A stretch of DNA of 64,000 nucleotides from Amycolatopsis rubida (GTDB taxonomy: Bacteria; Actinomycetota; Actinomycetes; Mycobacteriales; Pseudonocardiaceae), in the NCBI RefSeq assembly GCF_900115345.1, contig NZ_FOWC01000015.1, forward strand, positions 124,001 to 188,000. Reading direction: 5' to 3'. Of this stretch, positions 15,180 through 23,263 are shown one piece after another. The position numbers were made by a program, and so were the translations under genes. The notes under the pieces were generated by a model, which worked only from the letters and a program-made list of their open reading frames with translations, searched no databases and was not told where the DNA came from. Position 1 is the first letter of the stretch. Each line of letters starts with the position of its first letter.

Positions 15180-16148
15180 ATGACTGTCCCCCTGTGGCTG
15201 TGGTTCGCGACAGTCGGCGGGCTGCTCGCGCTGATCGCCATCGACCTGGTGATCGTCGACCACAAGCCGCACGAGGTGACCACCGGCGAGGCCGCGCGCT
15301 GGGTGATCTTCTACATCGCCTGCGCCGTCCTGTTCGGAGCCGGCGTCTGGTTTTTCGCCGGGCACGACCCCGGGGTCCAGTTCTTCACCGGGTACATCAC
15401 CGAGTACTCGCTGAGCGTGGACAACCTCTTCATCTTCATGGTCATCATGGCCTCGTTCAAGGTGCCGGTGATCCACCAGCACCGCGTGCTGCTCGTCGGC
15501 ATCCTGCTCGCGCTCGGCATGCGCAGTGTGTTCATCGCGGTCGGCGCGGCGTTGATCAACCAGTTCGTGTGGGTCTTCTTCGTCTTCGGCGCGGTGCTCG
15601 TGTGGACCGCGATCAGCATGCTGCGCGGCAACGGCGGCGGCGAGGAGGAGTACCACGAGAACGCGCTCACCCGCTGGGTGCGCAAGCTCTTCCCGGTCAC
15701 CGACGACTACCGCGGCCACAAGTACCTGGTGAAGGAAGACGGCAAGCGGAAGATCACCCCGATGCTGCTGGTGATCGTCGCGATCGGCTCGGCCGACCTG
15801 CTGTTCGCGGTGGACTCCATCCCGGCGATCTTCGGCATCACCCAGGAGGCGTTCCTGGTCTTCACCGCCAACGCCTTCGCGCTGATGGGCCTGCGGCAGC
15901 TGTACTTCCTGCTCGGCGGGCTGGTCACGAAGCTCGTCTACCTCAGCTACGGCCTCGCGGTGATCCTCGCCTTCATCGGCGCGAAGCTGGTGGTGCACGC
16001 GCTGCACGAGTACCACCTCGCGCCGGACTGGCTGGACATCAGCAACTGGATGTCCCTCGGCGTGATCGTCGTCGTCCTCACCGTGACCACGGTGCTGAGC
16101 CTGGCGAAGGCCAGGCGCGACGAACGGCGGGCGGTCGAGGCCAACTAG
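15180..16148 (+). CDS. TerC-family integral membrane protein (Alx-like, Mn2+ homeostasis)
   Basis: Protein of 322 aa with eight or nine predicted membrane helices. The TerC core motifs are present: ITEYSLSVDNLFIFMVIM (about residues 75-92) with its conserved Glu/Asp, and IGSADLLFAVDSIPAIFGIT (about 200-219) with the second acidic pair, both thought to line the metal path. A charged loop near 160-185 (GGGEEEYHENALTRW) faces the cytoplasm. Family members Alx and YceF/MeeY export Mn2+, in part to metallate secreted enzymes. The riboswitch just upstream supports Mn2+ control. It is followed by an S9 peptidase gene 38 nt downstream; a functional link between them is not evident. Confidence 0.92.
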   Translation: MTVPLWLWFATVGGLLALIAIDLVIVDHKPHEVTTGEAARWVIFYIACAVLFGAGVWFFAGHDPGVQFFTGYITEYSLSVDNLFIFMVIMASFKVPVIHQHRVLLVGILLALGMRSVFIAVGAALINQFVWVFFVFGAVLVWTAISMLRGNGGGEEEYHENALTRWVRKLFPVTDDYRGHKYLVKEDGKRKITPMLLVIVAIGSADLLFAVDSIPAIFGITQEAFLVFTANAFALMGLRQLYFLLGGLVTKLVYLSYGLAVILAFIGAKLVVHALHEYHLAPDWLDISNWMSLGVIVVVLTVTTVLSLAKARRDERRAVEAN

Positions 16149-16186
16149 GTCGTTCGCCTTGCTAAGGATCGGGTACGGTCGTCGGC

Positions 16187-18115
16187 ATGCGTCCTGCCGA
16201 CATCGAAGTCCTCGCCGTCCCCGGCCGTCCCGCGCTGCGCGGTGATCTCCTGCTCGCCGCGGTGAGCAGACCCGACCTGGAAACCGACCAGTACCGCAGC
16301 GCGATCCGGCGGATCGCGCTCTCCGGCGGCGAATCGCCGTGGACCCAGGGCCCGCGCGACTCGTCGCCGGCGATCTCGCCGGACGGCCGCTGGGTCGCGT
16401 TCCTGCGCGCAGGCGAGGGCAAGGGGGCCGAGGGCAGTCCGCAGGTGCACGTGATGCCCGTCGACGGCGGCGAATCGCGGAAGCTCACGTCGCTGCATCT
16501 GGGCGCGGACGCGCCGGTGTGGGCCCCGGATTCGCGCTGGCTCGCGTTCACCGCGCGGGAAGCCGAGCCGGGCCGCTACGGCACCGAGGACGCCGACGAG
16601 CGCACGCCGGAACCAGCCGCCGAGGCGCCCCGGCTGATCACGCGGCTCGACTATCGCATCGACAACGTCGGTTTCCTGCGCGACCGGCCGAAGCGGCTGT
16701 TCGTGCTCGACACCTTCGAAGCGGGCGAGCCGGAAGCGGTGACGCCGCGCGACTACAGCGTCAGCCTGCCGGTCTGGACGCCGGACGGCGAGCGTGTGGT
16801 CGTAATCGTGCCGCACGACTTCGACCGGACGGAAACGCGCGAGCACGACCTCGTCGCGTTCCCGGTCGACGGTGGCGATCCCGAGGTCCTCGCCGTCTGC
16901 GCCGGGTACGCCGATCAGCCGGTCTACGGGGCGGACGGCACGCTCTACTTCTTCGGCACGTCCCATGAGGACGGTGTCGTGGTCGCTTCCAACGCCGGGC
17001 TGTACGCGGTCGTGCCGGACGGGATGCCGCGGCGGCTGACCGATGTGGAGACCGTCGACATCGAGCCTGGCTCCGGTCCGGCGGTTCCGCTCGGCGACGA
17101 GGTGCTGGTCGCCGTGCGCAACCGCGGTGCGGTGGAACTGCGCGCGATCCCGGCGGACGCGGACGGCGCGAAGCTCGACGACTCGCGCGTGCTGCATGCC
17201 GGGCATTCGGCAGTCCACGGATTCGCGGCGGACGGCGACACTGTCGTCGCGGTAGTGGCCGGTTTGGACACTGCGGGCGAGCTGGTGGTGCTTGGCTCCG
17301 ACGGTCCGCGTGTGCTCACCGATTACTCGAAGCCGTTGCGGGACAAGGGCCTTTGCGAGGTCGTGGAACTCGAAACGACCGCGCCGGACGGCTACCCGGT
17401 GCACGGCTGGCTCGTCCTGCCCGGCGGCGAGGGGCCGCACCCGGTGCTGCGCGTGGTGCACGGCGGGCCGTTCGCCCAGCAGGAATGGACGGTGTTCGAC
17501 GAGGCGCAGGTGTACGCGTCGGCCGGGTTCGCGGTCGTGCTCGGCAACCCGCGCGGTTCGGCCGGATACGGGCAATCGCACGGTACTTCGGTCGTGCACA
17601 ACATGGGCACGGTCGATGTCGACGACGTGCTCGCGCTGCTCGACAAGGCACTGGAGCGGCCGGACCTCGACGCGTCGCGGGCCGGGATCATGGGCGGTTC
17701 CTACGGCGGGTTCATGACGAGCTGGGTCGCCGCGAAGCACCCGGACCGGTTCCGCGCGGCGTGGAGCGAGCGCGCGGTGAACGCGTGGGATTCCTTCGCG
17801 GGCAGCTCCGACATCGGCTACTACTTCACCGAGGGCTATGTCGGCGCGGACCCGGAGGAACAGCGTCGCCGCAGCCCGCTCAGCTACGCCTCCGACGTGC
17901 GGATCCCGTTCGCCGTCGTGCATTCCGAGCAGGACTGGCGGTGCCCGCTGGAGCAGGCGCAGCGGCAGTTCGCGGCGCTGCGCCAGGCCGGCGTCGAGAC
18001 GGAATTCCTGCTGTTCCCCGGCGAGGGGCACGAGCTGACGCGCTCGGGCAAGCCGCGCCACCGGGTGCAGCGGTTCGAGGCGGTGCTGGCCTGGTGGTCC
18101 CGGCAGCTCAGCTGA
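16187..18115 (+). CDS. S9-family prolyl oligopeptidase / acylaminoacyl-peptidase-like
   Basis: Cytoplasmic serine peptidase of 642 aa without a signal peptide. Residues ~1-390 form a WD40-like beta-propeller (repeated ISPDGRWVAFLR, WAPDSRWLAFTAR, WTPDGERVVVIV), which screens peptide substrates by size. The C-terminal alpha/beta hydrolase has the nucleophile Ser in IMGGSYGGFM (about 505), the Asp in VVHSEQDWRCP and the His in FPGEGHELTR; HGGPFAQQ supplies the oxyanion region. All catalytic residues are present and the length is typical. Its 3' end overlaps the convergent RES gene by 8 bp. Likely role: peptide recycling. Confidence 0.92.
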   Translation: MRPADIEVLAVPGRPALRGDLLLAAVSRPDLETDQYRSAIRRIALSGGESPWTQGPRDSSPAISPDGRWVAFLRAGEGKGAEGSPQVHVMPVDGGESRKLTSLHLGADAPVWAPDSRWLAFTAREAEPGRYGTEDADERTPEPAAEAPRLITRLDYRIDNVGFLRDRPKRLFVLDTFEAGEPEAVTPRDYSVSLPVWTPDGERVVVIVPHDFDRTETREHDLVAFPVDGGDPEVLAVCAGYADQPVYGADGTLYFFGTSHEDGVVVASNAGLYAVVPDGMPRRLTDVETVDIEPGSGPAVPLGDEVLVAVRNRGAVELRAIPADADGAKLDDSRVLHAGHSAVHGFAADGDTVVAVVAGLDTAGELVVLGSDGPRVLTDYSKPLRDKGLCEVVELETTAPDGYPVHGWLVLPGGEGPHPVLRVVHGGPFAQQEWTVFDEAQVYASAGFAVVLGNPRGSAGYGQSHGTSVVHNMGTVDVDDVLALLDKALERPDLDASRAGIMGGSYGGFMTSWVAAKHPDRFRAAWSERAVNAWDSFAGSSDIGYYFTEGYVGADPEEQRRRSPLSYASDVRIPFAVVHSEQDWRCPLEQAQRQFAALRQAGVETEFLLFPGEGHELTRSGKPRHRVQRFEAVLAWWSRQLS

Positions 18116-18764
18116 GCAGCGTGTAGTTCAGCTCCTCGCACACCCGCCCGAGCGGCACGTCGAGCCCCGGATGGTCCAGCGGAAGCAGGACGTCCGGGGC
18201 GATCGGCAGCGCCCCGCCCGCGGGCGGGTCCCACAGGCACAGCGAGGGCTTGCCCGCGTCCATCGACGAGCGGTACCAGAGCCCGTCGAGGTCCGGCATC
18301 GCGCCGCGGATCGCCCGCGCCCACGCCTGGGTGATCTTTTTCGGGCCGCTGGAGATCTCCTGCGACGCGCCGACCCTGGTCGGCCACAGCCCGGTGAGGT
18401 CGAGCAGCCGCAGCACCCGCGTCGGGCGCACCACGACCAGGCGCGGGCCGCGCGTCCTGCGGTCCACTGTGGAGGTCGTCTGGAACACCTCGGCGACGCT
18501 CGTGCGCACGGTCAGGCCGAAATACAGCACGCCGTTGCCCGGGTCGGTGACCGGACGGCCGCCGCGGCCGGGCGGCTGCTGGTCGAACCGGCCGTGCGGG
18601 AGCGGGCCGGTGTAGCGGAAAGTGTTCCACTGCTGCGGATGGTTGCCGTGCGCGGTGAAGATGCGGACCAGCCGGGTCTCGGGCTGCACCGAAACCACGT
18701 CGTGGCTGCGGTCCAGCCCCTTGACCAGAGCCGACCGCGCCGGAGGCGAGGGGAGCCGGGCCAT
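18108..18764 (-). CDS. RES-domain toxin (NAD+ phosphorylase family)
   Basis: Protein of 218 aa with the RES fold, named after conserved Arg, Glu and Ser. Visible signature parts are LVRIFTAHGN (Arg34), the GVLYFGLTVRTSVAEVFQ stretch with Ser89 and Glu92, and LWDPPAGGALPI toward the C-terminus. RES toxins such as MbcT of Mycobacterium degrade NAD+ and are held by a partner with a C-terminal toxin-binding domain. The gene upstream on the same strand (18854-19435) fits that partner, in the usual antitoxin-first order. The 89-bp gap between them is wide for such pairs. The 3' end overlaps the convergent S9 peptidase gene. Confidence 0.82.
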   Translation of the reverse strand: MARLPSPPARSALVKGLDRSHDVVSVQPETRLVRIFTAHGNHPQQWNTFRYTGPLPHGRFDQQPPGRGGRPVTDPGNGVLYFGLTVRTSVAEVFQTTSTVDRRTRGPRLVVVRPTRVLRLLDLTGLWPTRVGASQEISSGPKKITQAWARAIRGAMPDLDGLWYRSSMDAGKPSLCLWDPPAGGALPIAPDVLLPLDHPGLDVPLGRVCEELNYTLLS

Positions 18765-18853
18765 GCGGGGGTGGTTGTCCGTCCTGTGTCGGGGCAGGGG
18801 GCGGGCCTGCGCCGCGGGTGGGCGGGCGGTGCGCAGGCGGGAAGGTCAGCGGG

Positions 18854-19435
18854 TCAGAACGGCGAGCCGAGCGTGGCGACGAGCCGGGCCACCTGCTCGG
18901 GGTCGCCGCCGGCGAGCAGCCACTGCCGCGGCGTGGCCGGCCGGTCGCTGATCACCAGGTCGGACTGCGGGGTGTTCATGAACGCGGCGACGACCAGCGC
19001 GGGCTGGTCCCCGGGGACGGCGCGCAGCACGGTTTCGAGACCGGGCAGCACGCCCGCGCCGTTGAACTGCCACGCGGGCAGCCGCCAGCCCTGGTCCTTC
19101 CAGCCGGTGAGCCTGCCTTCCTTGAGGCGGTGCCGGATCCGGCTGTCGTCGACGTTCAGCATCTCGGCGGCCTGGCCGACCGAGAGGGCGGAGTCGGCGA
19201 GCACGGCGTGCGCGGCGACGGTGCGCGCGCGGAAGTCCGGTTCGCCCTCGTCGCGCGGGCTCAGGTCGAGCCCCGCGTCGGTCAGCGCGGCCCGCTGGTC
19301 GGGGGAGAAGTAGTGCGAGGGGTCGGGGTTGGGCGGCGACAGCCTGCGGGCCGCGTCCTCCACGAGCGTGAGGAACTCGTTCGCGTCGGCCTTGAGGCCC
19401 GCTCTGGCGAGCACGTTCTCCAGCGCTATCGACAT
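18854..19435 (-). CDS. Putative antitoxin of the RES toxin: helix-turn-helix plus toxin-binding-like end
   Basis: Protein of 193 aa. The N-terminal half is helical; SALSVGQAAEMLNVDDSRIRHRLKEGRLTGWK (about residues 82-113) is a helix-turn-helix of the excisionase/MerR-like type rather than the Xre type usual in Xre-RES pairs. The C-terminus, with AFMNTPQSDLVISDRP, TPRQWLLAGGDPEQVARLV, resembles the Xre/MbcA/ParS toxin-binding domain, in which a W-L-x-x-G element closes the toxin's active site. Gene order and spacing to the RES gene support an antitoxin-repressor. A TAGGCT -10-like element lies at 19443-19448 on the minus strand, just upstream of the start. Function is inferred; no direct match to a characterised antitoxin is claimed. 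Confidence 0.7.
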   Translation of the reverse strand: MSIALENVLARAGLKADANEFLTLVEDAARRLSPPNPDPSHYFSPDQRAALTDAGLDLSPRDEGEPDFRARTVAAHAVLADSALSVGQAAEMLNVDDSRIRHRLKEGRLTGWKDQGWRLPAWQFNGAGVLPGLETVLRAVPGDQPALVVAAFMNTPQSDLVISDRPATPRQWLLAGGDPEQVARLVATLGSPF

Positions 19436-19597
19436 ACGCTCAGCCTAGCGCGTGTGTGCGGGTTCGTGCGGTTTCTCGCCTTTTTGTGGGTGAATTCACC
19501 AAAGATCGACACTCATCGCACAGAAGTCAACACGATGCGTAGGCGAGTTCGGGACAGTCTGCCCCGCACCGGGTGGCTTGTCCAGGCTTTCGAGTGC

Positions 19598-19626
19598 TTG
19601 ACACTCCCGGACCGCCGATTTACGTT
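19598..19626 (+). promoter_or_regulatory. Consensus sigma-70-type promoter with no gene behind it
   Basis: TTGACA at 19598-19603, a 17-bp spacer and TACGTT at 19621-19626: an unusually good vegetative promoter for this GC-rich genome. It points right, but the next plus-strand gene begins at 20878, behind a convergent LacI gene. The only thing downstream is a strong hairpin at 19711-19754, so it probably drives a small RNA. Confidence 0.6.
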
Positions 19627-19632
19627 GCGAAC

Positions 19633-19765
19633 GAGTAATCGGTTTCCCGCCCTCGGGTGCGGCCCGCGCTCCGCCGTCCGCGGCGGAAGCTGGGGGGACA
19701 GGGGGTGGGGCGTGCCTGGCGGCTCGGCGGATCTCCGCCGGGCCGCCAGGCACGTCGTTTCCCTC
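19633..19765 (+). ncRNA. Candidate small RNA between promoter and terminator
   Basis: Predicted transcript of about 130 nt from the promoter at 19598-19626 to the hairpin at 19711-19754, whose 13-bp outer stem (CGTGCCTGGCGGC) and 6-bp inner stem (CGGCGG) are followed by TCGTTT on the plus strand. The 5' half contains a further pairing (CCGCCGTCCGCGGCGG near 19670-19685) and a G-rich single-stranded stretch (GGGGGGACAGGGGGTGGGG) just before the terminator. No convincing small open frame starts in it. I do not recognise the family. On the opposite strand the same hairpin could terminate the LacI gene. Confidence 0.4.
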
Positions 19766-19807
19766 CGGGCCCGGCTGGTTCTCCGGGAATGCCCGCGGTT
19801 CTCCCGC

Positions 19808-20785
19808 TCAGCGGTGCGAGCTTTGCCGGTCGATCAGCTGCGCGTCCAGGGTCGTGGTGACCGGCTCGCGGGTGCTGTCGGCGATGCGCGCCAGCAACAG
19901 TTGCGCGGCGACCCGGCCGATCTCGTACGCGGGCTGCGCCACGACCGTCAGCGGCGGGTCGATGAGCGTGGTCCACGGGGCGTCGTCGAACGAGACGATG
20001 CCGATGTCGCGTCCGGCGCGGAGGTTCCGCTCCGCGAGCGCCTCCAGGACCCCGATCGCCATCGTGCTGTTGGCGACCAGCAGCGCGTCCGGCGGCTCCG
20101 GCTGCTCCAGCAGGTCCCCGGCGGCGTGCCGCGCGCCTTCCGCGCGGTATTCGGCGCGGCGGAAGACCGCGTTCTCCTCGCCGACCGCGTCGAAGTAGCC
20201 CGACAGCCGGTCGTCGGCGGTGCGCACGCCGGACGGCCCGGTCAGGCACGCCACCCGCCGGTAGCCGTTCGCGACGAGATGCCGGGCCGCCTGCCGGGAG
20301 GCGCGGCGGGTGTCGACGAGCACCTGGTCGCCGTCGGTGCCGGGCAGCGGCCGGTCGACCGCGACCACCGGCGTGCCGAGCCGGCGCAGCCGGGTGACGC
20401 TCGTCGCGGGTCCGGTGGGGGAGAGCAGCACGCCCGCGACGCGTTCCTGCAGCGCGACGTCGAGGTACCGGCGTTCCTTGTCCTCGTTCTCGTCGGAGTT
20501 GCAGAGCACGACCGAATACCCCGACACCTGCGCGAGATCCTCGACCCCGCGCGCGATCGAGGTGAAGAACGGGTTCTCGACGTCGGAGATGATCAGCGCG
20601 AGCACCGCGGTTTCCTGGCGGCGCAGGTTTCTCGCCAGTCCGTTCGGGTGATAGCCGAGTTCCTCGGCGGCCTGGAGCACCCGGGCGGCCAGCTCCGGGT
20701 CCACTGTGGACTTGCCGTTCAGGGTCCGCGACACCGTGGCGGTCGAGACGCCTGCCCTGGCGGCGACGTCGCTGATCGTGGCCAC
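19808..20785 (-). CDS. LacI-family transcriptional regulator
   Basis: Repressor of 325 aa. The GTG at 20785 (MATISDVAARAGVSTATVSR) is chosen because the DNA-binding domain begins there; the longer open frame upstream has no ribosome site. Residues 2-22 are the canonical LacI helix-turn-helix, the hinge helix is at about 50-58 (LARNLRRQ), and residues 60-325 are the periplasmic-binding-protein-like sensor domain (LALIISDVENPFFTSIARG). It is divergent from the FGGY kinase gene; the 92-bp gap contains a LacI-type palindrome over the kinase promoter, so it should repress the kinase and possibly itself. Ligand: a sugar or sugar alcohol. Confidence 0.9.
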   Translation of the reverse strand: MATISDVAARAGVSTATVSRTLNGKSTVDPELAARVLQAAEELGYHPNGLARNLRRQETAVLALIISDVENPFFTSIARGVEDLAQVSGYSVVLCNSDENEDKERRYLDVALQERVAGVLLSPTGPATSVTRLRRLGTPVVAVDRPLPGTDGDQVLVDTRRASRQAARHLVANGYRRVACLTGPSGVRTADDRLSGYFDAVGEENAVFRRAEYRAEGARHAAGDLLEQPEPPDALLVANSTMAIGVLEALAERNLRAGRDIGIVSFDDAPWTTLIDPPLTVVAQPAYEIGRVAAQLLLARIADSTREPVTTTLDAQLIDRQSSHR

Positions 20786-20808
20786 CGAGCCTCCTCGTCC
20801 TGGCTTCC

Positions 20809-20854
20809 TTGACACCCCGGTGACGGCAGAATACCGTCCCGGTAATCGTTTACC
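20809..20854 (+). promoter_or_regulatory. Promoter of the FGGY kinase with LacI-type operator
   Basis: TTGACA (20809-20814), 17-bp spacer, TACCGT (20832-20837), then the palindrome GGTAATCGTTTACC (20841-20854), which has the central CG and AT-rich arms typical of LacI-family operators and covers the predicted transcription start. The regulator encoded immediately to the left on the opposite strand is the obvious binder. Confidence 0.7.
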
Positions 20855-20877
20855 GTCCGATTGCCGGGGGTGCTGCG

Positions 20878-22356
20878 ATGCAACCGGGCCCGTTGCTCGG
20901 CATCGACATCGGCACGTCCAGTTCGAAAGGCGTCCTCGTGGGTGCGGACGGCACTGTACTGGCGCGCGCCGCCCGCCCGCACAGCACCTCCCGTCCACGC
21001 CCCGGCTGGTTCGAGCACGACGCCGAAACGGTGTGGTGGGCCGCGTTCGCCGACCTGGTGCGCGAATTGCTGGCCGAGGGCCGGAAACCCGCCGGGCTCG
21101 CGGTGAGCGGCATCGGCCCGGTGCTGCTGCCCGCCGGCGCCGGCGGCCGTCCGCTGCGCCCGGCGATTCTCTACGGCGTCGACACCCGGGCCGGCGCGGA
21201 AATCGCCGAGCTGACCGCCGAACTCGGCGAAGAGTCCATTGTGGAACGCTGCGGGAGCGCGCTGTCGAGCCAGGCGGTCGGCCCGAAGTGGCGGTGGCTG
21301 TACCGGCACGAACCGGACGTCGCCGCGCGGGCCCGGCAGTTCCTGATGGCGAGTTCGTACCTCGTCCAGCGGCTGACCGGCGAATACGTGCTCGACCACC
21401 ATTCGGCGAGCCAATGCGACCCGATGTACGACCTGCGCGCGGGCGGCTGGGCGCAGGACTGGGCCGCGCTCGTCGCGCCCGGAATCGACCTGCCGCGGCT
21501 CGCCTGGCCGACCGAGGTCGCCGGCACGGTCACCGCCGAGGCGGCCGCCGAGACCGGGTTGCCTGCCGGAGTGCCGGTCACCTGCGGCACGATCGACGCC
21601 TGGGCCGAAGCGACCAGCGCGGGCGTGCGCGACCCCGGCGACACGATGGTCATGTACGGCACCACGATGTTCCTCGTCCAGGCTGTCGCCGAGGCCCGTC
21701 CGGTGTCCGGATTGTGGGCGACGCGCGGCGTTTTCCCGGGCAGCTTTTCGCTGGCCGCGGGAATGGCGACGTCCGGCGCGATCACCGACTGGCTGCGGGA
21801 ACTGTTCGACGGCGATTTCGCCGAACTGGTCGCTTCGGCCGGTCAGGTTCCGGCCGGAAGCCGCGGATTGCTGATGCTGCCGTACTTCGCGGGCGAACGG
21901 ACTCCGGTGCCGGATCCGCTGGCGCGCGGGATGATCGCCGGGCTGACCACGTCGCACGGCCGGGCGGAGCTGTACCGCGCGGCGTTGGAGGGGACGGCTT
22001 ACGGGGTGCGGCACAACCTTTCCTCGATGGGCGCCCCCGCGCGCCGCTTGGTGGCGGTCGGCGGCGGCACGCAGGGGCGAGTGTGGACGGGGATCGTCAG
22101 CGACGTGACCCGGACGCCGCAGCATCTTCCGACGGAAACTGTCGGGGCGTGTTTCGGGGACGCGTACCTGGCGGCGGTGGCGGTCGGGCTGGAGCCGGAT
22201 ATCGAGGCGTGGAACCCGGTCGCCGAGGTGATCGAGCCGGATCCGGTCCGGGCGGACCGGTACGACGAGTTTTACGCGCATTACCGGGCGTTGTATCCGG
22301 CTACCGTGGAGACCGCGCATTTCCTCGCGCGGCAACAGGATTTGGCGGCGGAGTGA
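20878..22356 (+). CDS. FGGY-family carbohydrate kinase (xylulokinase-like)
   Basis: Cytoplasmic ATP-dependent sugar kinase of 492 aa. N-terminal phosphate-binding motif LLGIDIGTSSSKGVLVGADG (residues 6-25) and C-terminal ATP motif RLVAVGGGTQGRVWTGIVSDV (about 390-410) mark the two actin-like domains. The substrate-side Asp is in CGTIDAWAEATSAG, and LPYFAGERTPVPDPLARG is the conserved FGGY signature region. Subfamily resembles xylulokinase and related pentulose/hexitol kinases, but the exact sugar is not certain. Its control by the divergent LacI regulator is indicated by the operator at 20841-20854. There is no linked transporter or dehydrogenase gene. It ends 1 bp from the convergent AraC-like gene. 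Confidence 0.9.
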   Translation: MQPGPLLGIDIGTSSSKGVLVGADGTVLARAARPHSTSRPRPGWFEHDAETVWWAAFADLVRELLAEGRKPAGLAVSGIGPVLLPAGAGGRPLRPAILYGVDTRAGAEIAELTAELGEESIVERCGSALSSQAVGPKWRWLYRHEPDVAARARQFLMASSYLVQRLTGEYVLDHHSASQCDPMYDLRAGGWAQDWAALVAPGIDLPRLAWPTEVAGTVTAEAAAETGLPAGVPVTCGTIDAWAEATSAGVRDPGDTMVMYGTTMFLVQAVAEARPVSGLWATRGVFPGSFSLAAGMATSGAITDWLRELFDGDFAELVASAGQVPAGSRGLLMLPYFAGERTPVPDPLARGMIAGLTTSHGRAELYRAALEGTAYGVRHNLSSMGAPARRLVAVGGGTQGRVWTGIVSDVTRTPQHLPTETVGACFGDAYLAAVAVGLEPDIEAWNPVAEVIEPDPVRADRYDEFYAHYRALYPATVETAHFLARQQDLAAE

Positions 22357-22357
22357 G

Positions 22358-23224
22358 TTACCCGGCGAAGTAGGCGCCCGGGGTGAGGCCGGTGAGCGCT
22401 CGGCATTCGCGGGTGAGGTGCGGCTGATCGGCGTACCCGGCGGCGACGGCCAGGTCGGCGAGGGTCGCGGCGGCCGGGGCCAGTGCGATGGCTCGGTGGA
22501 GGCGCAGGATCCGCCGGTAGGTGGCCGGTCCGTAGCCGACTGCGAGGGTGAAGCGCCGGCGCGCCTGCCGTTCGCTTCGGCTTGCGTTAGCCGGAGGCTG
22601 TGCGGCCTGGTCGCCGGTCGGATGCCGAGCGGGTTGCCTGCCCGGAGCTGCCGAACGCCACGCGGACGGTTCGGCGGCATTCGAGGAAAGCCGCGCGCCC
22701 GGGTGCGTCGGCGGCCCGGCGGGCCGACCGTCCGCGAGCCATCGCGCGGAGGGGGCTTCTCCCTCGCCTCGGCCCAGCTCTCCGGCGTTCCCCGCGAACT
22801 CAGCGGCGAGGTGCGCCAGCATCCGCTCCACCACCGGATCCGCGGCGGCCGTCCGCTCTGCCGCGACGTCGGCCATCGCGTCGGCGAGGTCGCGGCCGCT
22901 GAGGATTTCGTCGGCGAGGGTCGCGCCGCGGCGGTTCCACAGGTCCGGCAGCGGGACCCGGCTGTCGCGCAGTTCGTCCGCGCCCACGCCGAGCATCGCG
23001 GCCGCCGCTCCCGGCTGGAAGCGCAGGCCGCGCAGTCGCGTGCCGGGCGGGAACGCCGACGTCCACGCCGTCGTGTCCGGTCCGGCCACGAACACCTGGC
23101 CGGCGCCGGCGACGAGGTCCACGCAGCCGTCCGGGACGATCCGCTTCGGGCCGGGCTCGGCCGACTCCCAGCGGCACCGCACGAGGCGGCGCAGCGAGTC
23201 CGGCGGCGGGCTTTCCGAGTACAC
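22358..23224 (-). CDS. AraC-family regulator (DUF6597 plus HTH), unusual linker
   Basis: Regulator of 288 aa from a GTG at 23224 (MYSESPPPDSLRRLVRCRW). Residues 10-140 match the DUF6597 domain of actinobacterial AraC regulators (RIVPDGCVDLVAGAGQ, FVAGPDTTAWTS). The C-terminal helix-turn-helix part is RRRFTLAVGYGPATYRRILRL and LADLAVAAGYADQPHLTRE with LTGLTPGAYF. Between them, about residues 155-215 are Pro/Ala/Arg-rich low-complexity sequence (PAGPPTHPGARLSSN), and the first helix-turn-helix that normally precedes SERQLRRRF is not recognisable. It could be a small internal rearrangement; DNA binding may be impaired. Divergent from the Nudix gene with about 40 bp between starts, convergent with the kinase. 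Confidence 0.75.
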   Translation of the reverse strand: MYSESPPPDSLRRLVRCRWESAEPGPKRIVPDGCVDLVAGAGQVFVAGPDTTAWTSAFPPGTRLRGLRFQPGAAAAMLGVGADELRDSRVPLPDLWNRRGATLADEILSGRDLADAMADVAAERTAAADPVVERMLAHLAAEFAGNAGELGRGEGEAPSARWLADGRPAGPPTHPGARLSSNAAEPSAWRSAAPGRQPARHPTGDQAAQPPANASRSERQARRRFTLAVGYGPATYRRILRLHRAIALAPAAATLADLAVAAGYADQPHLTRECRALTGLTPGAYFAG

Positions 23225-23263
23225 CCCGCGATCATCCCTCGCGGGTACGACAGAATGGCGCCC

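Noticed and set aside
19660..19765. Considered whether the candidate small RNA is the actinobacterial 6C RNA
   Set aside because: The C-run (on the minus strand) lies between hairpins, not in their loops, so it does not fit the 6C pattern.
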